NCBI GenBank assembly: GCA_019137255.1
Contig: WPDH01000042.1
Coordinates: 62,001-126,000, forward strand
Reading direction: 5' to 3'
DNA length: 64,000 bases
Source of the DNA: Corinectria fuckeliana
Taxonomy: Eukaryota; Ascomycota; Sordariomycetes; Hypocreales; Nectriaceae
Shown: positions 20,843-33,900 of the stretch, piece by piece
How positions within the stretch are numbered: the stretch's first letter is position 1
Layout: each line of letters starts with the position of its first letter
Position numbers and translations under genes: made by a program
Notes under the pieces: model-generated
Databases searched by the model: none
Told to the model about the DNA's origin: nothing
What the model saw: only the letters and a program-made list of their open reading frames with translations

Positions 20843-23192
20843 TTAGTGAGACTTGACAACACCTGCGGCATCGGCCTGAGCAGCAATCCTCTTCTTGTAC
20901 GCCTGCACGTCGCCAGGGAACTTTTCTACCGTTCCGCCATCGCACACCCACAGCGATGTGCACACGGACTGCAGCATCGTCACGTCGTGGGAAACCATCA
21001 GCACGCCGCCCTGGAACTCCCTCAGCGCCTCCGCCAGCGCATCCATGGCCTCGATATCCAGATGGTTGGAAGGTTCGTCCAGCACCAGGATGTGCGGATT
21101 CGTCAGCGCCAGGCACGCAAATGCCACACGCGACTTCTGACCTCCAGACAGGAGCTCCATCTTCTGCAATCCCGTCGTGCCCGTGATGCCAAAAGCGCCG
21201 AGTCGTCGTCGGTACTCCTCGTCTGTTCGACCGGGGTAGTTCTTCGCCATGAAGCTGACAGCGCTAGTGTTCAAGTCCAGGGCATCGACGTGGTGCTGTG
21301 CGAAGAATCCAATTCGGAGGCGAGGGTTTTGTGAGATCAATCCAGACGTAGCACTCAGCTTTCCGATGAGCAGTTTGAGAATGGTCGTCTTACCAGCACC
21401 GTTGGGTCCTACGATGCCAATACGAGAATCCAGCTGGACATCCAAGTCGATGTTTCGCAACAGGACGCTGTCCTTGGTGTAACCAAAGGTAACCTCAGAC
21501 ATCTGAACGATAGGTGGCGACAACTTCTCGACTTCGGGGAAGGTGAACTTGACGCTATATTCGGCCTCTGGAGCCTCTAGGATGGGCATCTTTTCCAACT
21601 TCTTGATACGCGACTGGGCTTCCGAGGACTTGGCGGCGTTATAGCGGAACTTGTCGATGAAGGCTTGTAAATGGGCACGCTGGACCATCTGGTTCTCGTA
21701 CTCTCGCTTGGCCACCTTCTTTCGCTCCTCTCGCGTGCCGTAGAAAGAATCGAAGTTGGCTCCGCGGTAGTAGTCGAGGCGCTCCGAGTGCTGGTGGATG
21801 ATGTCCGTAGCGATCTCGTTGAGGAACGCTCGGTCGTGGGAGACGACCAGGACAGTGCTGGGGTAGCCTTGTAGATAATCGGAAAGGAAAGCAATCGACG
21901 GGACGTCCAACATGTTCGACGGTTCGTCAAGAAGCAGCAAGTCAGGCTCACAGAACAGGGCTCGTGCCAGTGCCAGACGCATTCTCCAACCACCTGAAAA
22001 GGTCTTGGTGGCAAACTGTTGTCGCTCGGGGGAGAATCCAAGACCAGCAAGAATACTCGCTGCTCTCGGCTCGGCCTTGTCGGACTCCATCTCCGCCAGC
22101 TTTCCCTGGATGTCTCCAAGCTTATTGTCTTGGGTTTCCCTGTCGCGGTCGATCCGGGCTGCATCCGCTGAAGTATCAGCTAGGCCGACTCGCTGGGATT
22201 CTAGATCTGCCAGGCGCGCCGTGATTTCCTGCGTATGTTAGATAACGCGAGTTGATCAAATGACATGAATGCTTACTTCTTGCTCCCTCAGGAGAACCTT
22301 GCGCCATACGTCGGCGTCAAGCACAGCCTGGATAGCCGGGGTATCATCACCGGTAATCTAGCCATATCAGCTTGAGAATTCTTGCATAATGGAAGAGAAG
22401 ACTGACCTCCTGCTCAACGTGCAGAATGGAAATATGCGTGGGAATGGCGACTTCTCTCCTGGACAGGGCTCGGAGTAGCGTAGATTTACCGACACCGTTG
22501 TTACCAACCAGACCGTAACGGTGGCCAAAAGCGAGGGTGAGGTTGGTGTCTGTAAGAATGCGAAGTCCGCCGATGGAAACATCGATGTTGTCCAGCTTGA
22601 CGTCCTTGGTTTTGTTTCCTGAGGTGGCACCCAGCTGAAGCGGGTTGACGGCCATATAGAACTCCTCGTAAGACTGAGTGGACTCGGGGAGCTCGAGCAG
22701 TCTTGACGCCTCATACTCGACGGTCTTGTAGCTCTTCTTCTGCTGCTTCGCTGCAATTTTCCTCTCCGCCTTCTCAAGCTTCTTGCGGTCGACCTTGGAT
22801 TCAACCTTTCTCGCGTTTGCCGATTCCAAATCGACGCCACCCGTCGCAACGGCCAACGTCGACGACATGTTGCGCTGCGAGCTAACCTGGATGGTGTGGT
22901 CGAGGCGCTTCACAATCGAGGGACCTCTTTTATCACTGCCATTGGCCTCAGTGTACTTGCCCACCCATTTCTCCACGAGTTGCTTTATCTTCTCCTCCAC
23001 CTTTACATTTGGCTCGCCTGATGCGGACAGGAGCAGGTCAGTGACAGCCGCGGCAGCCTCACTCAGAGGAGAAGGACCAGAGGGATCCTCTTCATCTGAC
23101 CATGCGGTGGAAGCATGGGTCAGGTAGCCCACAGAGTACTCGGAGACCACGGGGTCGATGTTGGGCAGGACAGCTCTGATATCAGACTCCAT
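20843..23192 (-). CDS. GCN20: ABC-F ATPase GCN20 (eIF2alpha kinase pathway)
   Basis: Soluble twin-ATPase protein that, with Gcn1 on ribosomes, activates the Gcn2 kinase on amino acid starvation (the general control pathway). Minus-strand exons 23192-22407, 22357-22277 and 22228-20843 code 750 residues, close to the yeast 752. Residues 1-~190 are the Gcn1-binding type N-terminal region with a Lys/Glu-rich helix (DRKKLEKAERKIAAKQQKK). First ABC unit: Walker A GNNGVGKS at 230-237, signature FSGGWRMRLALARALF near 366, Walker B LLLLDEPSNMLD near 386-397. Second unit: Walker A GPNGAGKT near 570, signature LLSGGQKSRVAFACL, Walker B ILVLDEPSNHLD, followed by VSHDVTML. There is no membrane domain, as expected for ABC-F. 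The middle exon is only 81 nt. Confidence 0.96.
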
Positions 23193-26100
23193 CTTGGGAT
23201 GTGGCGCACAGCTAGGCCAAGAGGCAAAAAATGTAGAGAGAAATGATCCACAGAGGTTGGTACTGGTGCACTGCGCGCTTACACCGGGATGGCAGGACGT
23301 GCGGGCGATTTGACGGTCCGTTCAGCGTGCACACTTGATGGTTTTGCTGTGGTGGTGATGTGCTCCGCCAAGGCTGTGGACTGTGGTCGTTGGATTTTTG
23401 TGGGTTGCCGGCCCGCATTGAACCGGCGAAGCACCTGGCAATGTCGGTGCTTAAACCCTCCGAGGGCCGATCCGTGGAGGAGCTTCAATTGTATTGCTAG
23501 GTGCACAAGCAAGATACCTACCTCTATAGATACAATCACTTGCCTATCTCAACTACATCTCATTATAATGAAACATCATAAAATGTAATTCGGAGACCAA
23601 TCCTGTACTTGACCTACCTCCAATACTATTCTAGTACTAAGCAACCCTTGCTACCCGCAACTATTGATCCTAACCTCTATCCCTAAGTACTGCTTTCATA
23701 TTTACTTAGGTACGTCTACTACTAGATGGGCCAAGTTTGGTACATGTTGTGCAGGTAACAAATGTTCGTACCCCTAGCAGTCCTCCTTTAACAGGCCACT
23801 CGCTTTTACAGGCATGCTACGCTACGCGACTTTGAGAGAATCAACACAGTTGGAATTCCTCCATGATTTGTTCCATGGATTCATTCCATTTGGTTCATTG
23901 ACTCAGTCACTCAGGTTTCAATTGCAATGTCTCTGGTACCTCGACTTGCCGTCTTGTCGAGACCCATCTTTGACCTTGAACGACCAATACGCTTGTGCTA
24001 CGAAGTACAGTCAAGGGCTTCAATATGTTCCTCCCCGAATCCCAATCTCCTCCTGCAGTAGTCAGGTCTATCGAGACAGCCTCATTAATTGATGGACGGC
24101 GTTGCAGGCTTGCGGGGGAGTAATCATGGCGAGACGTTGTGGTCAGAGAAGACGACGCCGATACGAGCAGCAACTGGCGGTGAGCCTGTGAGAGCCTGGG
24201 AATCCAGGATGATGCTTCCGCCAACTCCAGTTTTCCGTTCCGTGATGTCCCCGGCCAAATTAACGGGCATGCATCCATCGCCCGATTTCCCCCTCCCCGT
24301 GACATATCAGCAGCGCCCGATTCTTTCACAAAGTCCCCAAACAAGATGCTGCAGACGCGGCCTGCACCTAAGGATTCGCCTGTTCGCAGGCACCGTGGAG
24401 AATTCGTTTGGCCAGGGCAGCCAATCCTTTGACAACAATTATGTGCTTCGTGGACCACAGCCCGTTGGGTACCGGCAACCCTACTTCCGGCCCTGCCCAT
24501 GACGAGACGCCTCGGAATGCACGCAGGAGGCCTATTTGCGCTTATCATCAGAGTGTTGTTGCCTGTGGACCATTGGATTGGGTGGCCTCGATCAAGTTAT
24601 GATGAGGTGTAATGCTACAAATGCGGGCTGGCTGCGCAACTTCTCAGCTGGCTTCGGCCTACCAATCAGAGGCTCCCTAGTCCTAAATATAGACGCGCGA
24701 CCCTAACGCGCCACGACGCGACATCACGGTACAACTGCCCCAAGTTGATTGTTTTCTTTCGTTTCGCCTTGTCTGTTGACCTCCCGAGTCCCGCAATTTG
24801 CATCCGCTGGGATCTGCAATCCGATAACAGATGCAAACCATACTGCACTGGCACTGCACAACACTGCATTGGAGATCCACCGCCGTGTGCATGATGGAGA
24901 TGGGTGCAAACTCACTCCGGCCGGGTTATTCTGCACGACACAGCCGGGCCGCACATTGACCTACAAGATTCAGCTGCCCCTGCCAATGCTTATGTACTGC
25001 TGCCCTGGCCGAGATTTGAGTCACCATTTGCTCTGCTCCCCACTGTACGAGGGGCGCCGAAACAATCAATGACCCTCTGTCTCACATCGCCAGCCTCTTG
25101 AACGGCGGCGGCTGCTAGATGACTGAGCGCCATTGAACGGCCTCTTGCCAGCGCCGCTTGGGGCACGCGATGGCCTTCCCACGTCATCTCTGGCGCCGAC
25201 AATAGCCTCTCCACTTAGCGGCGTGTTGTCTGTACGCTACCGGTAGCTTGGTCCATGCCGAGGCCATGTGTCTGCCATTCTTAACAGCTAGGTATCACCA
25301 GTCTAGATTTCTAATGACCAGACGACGCCGAGGTCGGCTCGAGGTAGGTACGTACATAATAGTTAGTCTATGTACCAATTCGAGGTTGTCAGTTCCTCGC
25401 CTACCTAGGCCTAGAGAATTAGTTTCTCGCAAGACACAGACTGCCTCTGATCCAGGCTTGCATGCTCTAGTCTGCAGTCTGCCGTCTCCAGTCGTGCGGG
25501 CGGAGCTACGCCGCTTCGTCATGCAGACAGAGCCAAGGCGGAATAATATGCATTCCAAGGCCATCATCCACATTTCGACATCTGCCGTGCTAATCGACTA
25601 AATTCTGCGGTGTCAGTCACTTTGTGATGGCAAGTCATCTAGACATTGACCCAAATAGATTACGTGCAAAGCCAAGGAAACCCGAACTGTCGAGTTGCCA
25701 TAATGGACCAGACACGCGATGAGGGGGCCTCGCTAGCTACATACCTAGCTGCTTGAAGCAAGCAAATAGTTCCAGCCTGCGGAATCTCGACTAGCATCCC
25801 ATGGCATTTAAGTTTAGGGCTATCACCAGACAAGCAGCTCATCCAGGATTGCGTCAGCTCCGATCTGTGAGCACTACTCCGTACGTGCTGTCCCGATCCC
25901 GCCAACACGGCGGGTGGAAATTGGAATAATTGAGCAGTTGGCATCTTTGCGTTCTGGTAGGCTGGGGCTGTATATCCAGGCTTGGCCTCTGTGCCGAATA
26001 AGTAATCTAGGTGACGCTGCGTGTTGGACCCGGAGTATTTGCTGACTGCAGGGAACGTCATCAAGGCCAGGGGATTTCCTGATGCAGAACCCACTCGAAC

Positions 26101-29100
26101 GGTCCCAGTGGCGAATGGCTGGTTCCTTTTATGCGGCTGATTTTAAAAATTTCGTCGATAATATGTCCTGCTGCATGGACTAAGGAATGACCCGGCACAG
26201 ACGCATGCCGAGGATGGAGTGAGGGCACCCTGCGCTTTTGTGGCTGCCTTGTTTCAGTTTGCCTTGAACCAGTCCCTTTCTCTCCGTCCATTCGTATAGG
26301 TAGGTTCCGCTTGCAAGTGCCGTCGGTGCGTACCTCGTCCTGTAGGTTCATCCTGCAGAAACCGGTTCGTGGACTAGGCTCTAAGCTCTTGCCAGAGGAG
26401 GTCCCATCCCTGGAAATCGATCGTGCCGTACAGCCTTGTTCGGACAGGATCCTTGGAGCCGGGGCTCTCGGAGGTAGACACCCGCGCTAGACACGAGGAG
26501 ATCTCTTGCTTCTCACGGCTGCGCCGTACAGCTAGTTGGCTTGCAAATTGCCAACTGGAACATTTGAATGGTGCCCGCCTTGGAATCGTAGGCATCTCTA
26601 AGCAAATACTGCCCCACTGGGATGCGCAAGCGCCTCGTCGGATCTTGATCAAAACCCGTAGCTAACGTTGCTAGAGACCTAAGAAGCTCCGGACGAGGGC
26701 GTCGTAATATCAGCGTGGGCGTCTCAGTCTCAACGCATCCCGCCGTGGCTACTCGAGCAGGGACAGGTATCATTTTGGCTGCCATCTCTCCGCCTCGAAA
26801 CCAGGTCTTGCTTGGTTCACCGGGAGGAGCTCGTTTATGGCGGCCAGGTCTAATAGACATTGCTTTTGCCATTGCTTACAGTACAGGAGCCCGAGGGTCA
26901 GTTAGTCAGGCTCAGCAATTCCATACGAAGTAAGCGTAAGGGAGTGAGACACACGTGCGCCCTGTTTCTGGAACGAACTGCTAAATTGTCATTCATCACA
27001 AGCGATCAACGGCTGGGTTCATTAAAAGGGTGGTAAATACGGGGCTTGTGGGACCATGTTGAGTAACTAGAGCACACAATGCTGCGTGTCTCCGAAACAC
27101 TGCACGGCCGGACATTACTGGCCATGCGCTGTTGTCTCGTGTGTCCCCTCGAGCTTCTATTATTCTGAGTCAGAGAGACGTTGATGATCGAGAGCATTCT
27201 TGCTCGTCGCTTTTGCAATTACTCTCCCTGCAAAGCCTTGTCCTGATCCGCTTTACTCTGTCCATCCACGTGTGATGATTGGTGCATGATGTAAGAGTTG
27301 CGCAACAGCTGTCAACAAGATTGGAGCTTCCGGACGGCTACGACAAGTGGCCCCCCCCATTGCGCCGCTTGCTACCTAGCTAGACGGGGCCGTCTTGGTT
27401 GAGAAGTCAGTTGTTGCACTGTGACACGTTGACGTTATGTTTGTTTTCCTTTCTCGACAATTACCTTCATTTCAGAAGAAGATGCCACCGGCTCTTGGAC
27501 CTTTCAATGTTGTTTTGTGTTGTTGGCCGGCTCCCAGCGGCCATCCGGTAGAAGCGGGGCGGGCGTGTCGACCATCAAGGATTAGTACATAAAGTACTAA
27601 GGACGAAGTGTGGAGTTGCTGGACCAAGCCAGCTGAAGGGTCGTATCTTGCCGGTGCAAGTACTGGTACCGAGTACATCAGCAACACGGCCTTGCTAGTG
27701 GCCTTGTTGATGTTTCGTCGTCCTTCGGATCAAAACAGAACTGCACCTTTATCATAGTAAACACACGAACGGGAAGAAGGCCCATTATGAGACCCTAGCG
27801 TGACATCTGGGTACACAATGAGCAGAGAAGGATGTTAGTATTCCTTGACCGGTGGGTAGGTGGGTGGCGGTAGATAGTTTGTGTGCTGTCAGATGGATCT
27901 CACAAGCTGTGCAATACAGATGCAAGATATCGAGATGATAGAAACACAACCCCTTTTCAAAACGCAACCGTTACGCTTAAGCTGCAGACTTGGGGTTCGA
28001 TATAGTCACTCTCTTTAAGCCCCCCTATTGTGTTACAGATTATGTTTCCAAGTAAGCGTGGGGGTATATAATGTATATGTTATGCCCAAAGGTTTGTAAT
28101 CTTCATCAAAATTCATCATGGCCAATACCATGCTATGATAAACACACACACACACGCCTCTCCAAGACAGTTGTGTCACCACCACCCAGCTAGGGATAGC
28201 TTGGTAGCATGTACGTACTTCGTACACGTTGGATAATGCAGATGGGACGGGATTGCACCACCCAACGCCGGGCCAATGGTCAGATTCCAAGGCACGAGAT
28301 CTGCTCTGGCCAGCGTCATCATCCCCCATTGGAAGCTGAGGGGTTGCAACGTTGACATGGCTGCAGCAGCCAACGGAACGGGTGACACGACAACGACGTA
28401 GGCATCTTGGCTGAAAAGCAAACTCAGACGGCGATTTCACTCCTGCGGTTGCGCAAGCAACGGAATAGGAGCTCTCATCTCGGTCAGCGGCGGGAAGAGG
28501 GATTTGTTTTGTGTCCTCTGAGCCACCCGGAATGGAACTTCTCTACCTAATTATCCTTCGTCTGTTCGAAGGGCCCCCGTCAGGCGTCATCGTCGCTGTC
28601 GTCCTTGTCTCTAGCACCCCGGGGAAGTCAAAAGGACGAAAAAGAAGGGGGAGGGAGGGATGCGGAGGGGAAGGGGGAGGGGGACCGATGGGTTGCTGTA
28701 AGGAACGGGACCCCCCTGCACCTCGCCTGACATCCATGGCTCTGTCGACATCTCGTCAGCTCCCGCAGCGAACGCCATCCATCGGATTCGCCTCCTGCGA
28801 CGTTGTTCTCCTCCAACCAGCAAATGCTCTCTTCCCATGCTTCCATGCACCTCAGCACAGAAATGCCGCTGTAGGCATAGCCTAATAAGATACAACCCCG
28901 GGTCAGCCAAGGCCCCGGTGAGGTGTCCCGCTCCGAGCGCCCAGGGCCCCCGGTAGAGTGACGGACAAGCGTGTCTGGGCAGGACGGACATTCGAAAAAC
29001 TTTGGTTCTGTTACTGCCCGGATCAAATACTACGCATTTATTCACGTAGACTAATTACACGTATTGTACGAATTGTGCGTACGTGGTTTGTATCCGTGCT

Positions 29101-30907
29101 ACGATGGATGAGAGAGTCATGACAAATAGAGAGGTGGCTTGCCCGCAGGGGCTAAACTCCCAGATTGGAACTGGGCTCGCCTGTTTCTTGGAAAGTAGTA
29201 CCTTTACGGACCTTCGATATCGACTGGGTGTGCCCCGGTCTGTACGTACATAGTAGGTAGTACGAGGCAGCGACCAGAGCGAGAACCACAGGTGGACAGA
29301 CACCGAGGATGAGAGGAGAGGCGCCGGAATCTCGTACCTCACACGTTTTGGTCTCGTCTCCTATTCTATTGCATGCGCCTAGCAGGAGAGAAATTCCAGC
29401 ATTTTATTTATATCCAGCGTTTACCGCGCGCCGAAGACATTCTGCATCTCACTACTGTGCAATGTAGGTACCAGATGTCGCTTCGCTGGCAATCAAATCC
29501 AACTGTTTGCTGCCGTCCACTCAATCTCAGAGCTTCAATTTCTCGTGCTGCTTAGACGGGGCCAGCCCCCGGACCGCGCGCGCCCAATCATGCCGCAGGT
29601 ACTCGGTACGTTTTCGGCGTCGAGGCTGCTGTGGGCTGCTGTAGCCGCAGCGCTGCAAGCCCACGCCTCACCGGGCACGCAGGGCCACAGGCTCACACCT
29701 GAGCGTAGGTACCTAGGTTCCGTGTTTTGGTCGCTCGCTATTCCAGGCCCGCAGCAGCGGCGCTAGACGTTCAGTGTCTCCGCCCGCTAATAAGGTGCCT
29801 GGAACCCCGCCGTCTCGGCGCCCCGGAGGGGTCCATCTCTGGGCCCGTAGTTACGGGATGGAGAGGTATGTACCTTGCCTGCTATAGTGCAAAGGCCTGA
29901 GGGGCCGGAGAGGAGTGGATGGGGGCCCTGGCTCGTGGGCTTGATGCTCATCCCTGCAGAGACGATCCGTTCTCGCCCAAATCTCACTTGCAATCTCCAG
30001 GTCGCAGGCCGTCGGTGCTTTGGTCCGCGAGAGTCTTTTTGGGGTGGACGTTGTTACGGGTGCCGCTTTCTGCTGCAGTTCAGCGGCCGGTGTGGCCTGT
30101 AGTCCGGCCTGTGGTCAGTGGTCAGTGATCTCTACCTACCTACGTCCCTACTTCGTAGTGGTCCTCCTTGCTTCCATTTCCATTTTGCTTGGCCTTGGTT
30201 CTTCGCAGCTGGTTTTCCTTCCACGACCAGTCAACTCGCCTTCAACCAACAAGGGCCAGGGGACCAGAGAGAGAGCAAGCAGCCAAAGAAGAAGAAGAAG
30301 AAAGAAAAAAAAAAGAGGGAGAGAGATTGCAAATCGTCCATCTTTCTTCCTTCTCCTCCTTCTCCGATCCAGGCCCGAACCCGACTGTCTCTCTCTCTCT
30401 CGTCCGTTACCCTCGCACACACACCTAACGGCGTTTCCGTGGCGGCGGCTTCAGAACCTCCATCACGCGGCTGCTTCACCTCGAGCCGGCGCGTCCTTCG
30501 TCCCCCCCAACCGCGCCCTCGTTTGCGCCCTCGGTTTAGCCCTCCCTCGTCCTCGTCCTCGTCGCCCGTTCCCCCCCAAAAAAGGAATTACGAAACCTGA
30601 GGAAGCACAGCATCGACCACCGCGCAGCCTCTCGCCTCGTCGTCGACTTTGTTTGTCTCCTCGCCTCGCCTCGCCTCGCCTCGCACTTCTCCTGCCCCGT
30701 TTCCCGTTCCGGATATCTGGGGCATTTCTGGGTGTGGTTGCATCGCTACAACTATTCAACATTTGGGCTACACACGCCGACCTAAGTCAATCACCCGTCC
30801 ATGGCTTGACGATGCGCATTCCGTCCCTCTCCAGAACCGCCGTCACCATCCCCTAGAATGCTAGCCGTTGCCTTCTCTCTCGCCTGAGTTGAGAGTCCCT
30901 CGCAATT
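23193..30907. other. 7.7-kb interval without a supported gene
   Basis: Upstream region of both GCN20 (minus) and the Byr4-like gene (plus). Open frames here are short, have no recognisable motif and no consistent splice joins. Many TACCTA/TAGGTA-type words occur, common in intergenic DNA of these fungi. The right end (about 30130-30907) is pyrimidine-rich and probably a transcribed leader. It contains a GAAGAAG/poly-A purine block (30287-30330) and a (CTCGC)n repeat (30660-30685). Confidence 0.5.
30660..30685. repeat. (CTCGC)n pentanucleotide repeat
   Basis: Five tandem CTCGC units in the pyrimidine-rich segment ahead of the Byr4-like gene. Confidence 0.85.
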
Positions 30908-33900
30908 ATGCAGGCCGTTCCGAGTGTAAGTTTGTCGAATCTTCTCCCATTTGTGTCGCCCGTCCCGCAATCTATGGCCCATGATCTAGAGTCAACATCA
31001 AACACCCCCAGCCAACCCACCACCCACCCATCACCAACCTCCACACATCGAATCCCCACGCTTTGGCAATAGCCTTTCCCCGTCTTGTCTCCCCCTTCGA
31101 CGCCCCCCAAACCCTCTTTTTGTGGCTTGTCTCCCAGCTTTCCCTTTGCAGCAGTTGTTGACTCTGATTGCCTTTCTCTAGCTCGTGGGAACGGGCACTG
31201 CCATTGCTGCAGCGGCCAGCGGGTTGGTCTTCGGTCAACCCACCGAACCAAGCTCGGCTTGTCCCTCCCGACCTTCGACCCGCAGCAGACGAACTTCTAC
31301 CGACCGCGAGCCGACCTTTCGTCCTCGAGCGACAAACTTCTTTTCCTCTCGACCCTCCACGAGTACCGCATCCAACACCCACGGGACCTCACAATACCAC
31401 ACGCTTCCGCGGCCCTCGACGGCCTCTAGACCTCCACTCTCTCGCTATCAGAGGCCGACCCAACCTCAAAACCAACCGACGACCCCCAAGGTCAGCAGTA
31501 GGAAGTCATCGTTCGTCAGGCGAACAGAGTCTCCCGCACCCATTGCCGAGTCTAGAGACTCAATCTCCTCAAATGGATCGTGGATGAGGCGCCTGTCTCT
31601 CCGTCCATTATCTCGTCACGAAAGCCCAAGGTCTAGCATTGGCCCTGACAACCCGTCCATCTTCTCTCACGGCTCATCTGCCCCGATACTACCCTCCGGC
31701 TCGACTGCGCCCACCCTCCCCCCGAACAAACTCGTCAAGCGATCCACATCAACTCAGTACAACGACGACAACGTCGACCTAAGGCGACGAGCGAAATCCC
31801 ACTTGCCAACTCTCCGACGACCTGCCACAAGTCATCAACGCTCCGCCACACTTCAGAAGTTCCAGGTCGATTCCAATGTGACGACCCCGACAGAACCTCA
31901 CAAATTCTCATTCGGCGATCAATCCCGACCCCAACCCCACGAGTTCCTCGCTCCATCCCCGATCACCACCCCGGTAAGATCTACAACAAGAAGTGGATGG
32001 ACCTCATTTTTCCACACCAAGAGGACCAGTGTGAGTTCAAAAGCAAGCCCTGGGCGTTTTGGCGACCTCAGCCCGCATGCTCGAGTTGTATACTCGAAGC
32101 GCATTTGCATCAGTGACGAGGATCGCCGTAACCGCGCCCATCTCGTTAAGCCAAGGATGGTTTCAAGCGCCTCGACGCCGCCGAGATTGCTACCCGCCGC
32201 AGATATTCAGGAAGCACCCCGTATGCCGATTCTACCGGTTGAGGAGTTAGCACCATCGCCTGAAGGTACTCCCTCTAGAGTACCACGAAAGTCCGTATCC
32301 ATGCCTTTCACGTCAGCAGGCAATTGGGTGTCTAGGACCTCGGGCAGTCTTCGCCGCCCCAAGCGAGGCGCTGAGCCCCGAGTCGGAAGTAAGCGACATG
32401 TATCAGAACCGCTCACTGGCGCGCAGTCCGGCGCAGAACCTACGGCCAATCAGACGCTGGAATTGGCCATCTCCCCAGCATCGCCTGGTCGGCAGGGGCT
32501 GGCGCTTGGTTCATCAGCTACCATCTCTTCACTGCGAACGCGCAAAAGGAACTCCTCGTCACCGGTCCCCCCGCTTTCAAGACTTTCAAGTTTCCATGTG
32601 GATGCGTCACGATTAGGGTCTTCCAGCGGGGTGCCCACTCACCAAATTCGGCCTAACCAGCCCTCTGGCAGCTCGACCAGTTCCGCTGCCATGTTACAAC
32701 TGAGGGCACCACAGCACAACAGGACGTCTACGATGGAGAGCTCCGAGGGCGACACTCGGGACTGTACGTCGGGAGACGACGACGATACAGATTTCAAGAG
32801 TGACACTATGTTTGACTCTTTGCGGACGGTGGCATCCGGCCGCGCACGGGCGGTTGAGACGCCCTTGGAGTCTATGTATGACGAATCGCCTCCCAGCACC
32901 GCCGGTAACGGCAAGACGAAACGCCTGTCCATTCAGGAAATCCTCGGTAGGACCTGGGACGAGGACGATAAGATTATGGAGGAGGACGAGAGCGCTCCCA
33001 CGCCAGTCCGCACAGTCCACCGGAACGAGGCTAGCTTCGCACGCCGAGATATGTCTGGGCCCCGTTTCAGGCTCGACTCCTCACCCCGTGATGTTTCAAT
33101 ATCTGCCAAGGATTTGACTCGCATGTCCTTGGATGACGACTTTGACGAAGACTGGGCTGGGGACAACGACTTCCCGTGTAACCCTTTATCACCTCCCTCC
33201 AAGGGAAGCTCACTAAATTCAAGAAGAATTAATCCCAACGTGAGACTCGCCCTCGCCAACATCAGCGGCAACGGGTCACTCGAAATCAACGGCAACGGGT
33301 CACCCGAAATCAACGGCAACGTTGGCGACAGTCATAGCGAGCGGCCGCTGAGCAATTTGTTTGACTGGAGCGAGCCCCTAACGCACGACAAATACGAATT
33401 AACCGGAGGACGATCTCCACGCCCCAGGACGGCGTATGCAAAGCAAGAGATGGACTCTAGAGGCGGCCGCTCAGCTATTCGGAAAGGGCCCACACCTACC
33501 CATGTACGCAGCCAAAGCGTCCCCGTGGTTCATGATTCTCCAGATGACCAAATGACCACCGGAGCCAAGTATGGCACATGGGGCATGGGAACCAAGACTG
33601 CCAGCGAAGACTGGGATGACGATTTCGAGTTTGGCAGCAGTAGCATGGGTAGTAGCGACAGAGATGACAAGATGTTCGCAGTTCCAGAATCGATCCGAGC
33701 CACGCAGCCAAGCGTCAAAGCCCATTCGGGACACATACGAGAATTTTCTCTCCTTGTCAACGATCTGAAACGCCTCTGTCGTCACGGCCGGGATATGGAC
33801 ATGCTCGACGGCGCACAACGAGGCTTGTGGAAGGAGGCAGAGGGCATCATTGCCCTGGCATCCCCAGATGAGGACTCCATGGGAGAGGAAGACGACCAAA

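Noticed and set aside
23390..23475. tRNA-like stretch with a GGTTCAATGC box (minus strand)
   Set aside because: No matching A box, acceptor stem or anticodon arm could be drawn, so no tRNA is called.
28611..29045. 144-codon minus-strand open frame in the 7.7-kb interval
   Set aside because: Overlapped by an equally long frame on the same strand; no motif and Pro-rich ending from a C/T tract.
30020..30856. 278-codon plus-strand open frame before the Byr4-like gene
   Set aside because: Derived from pyrimidine-rich leader sequence; it reads as Arg/Ser/Pro low complexity with several competing frames of similar length.
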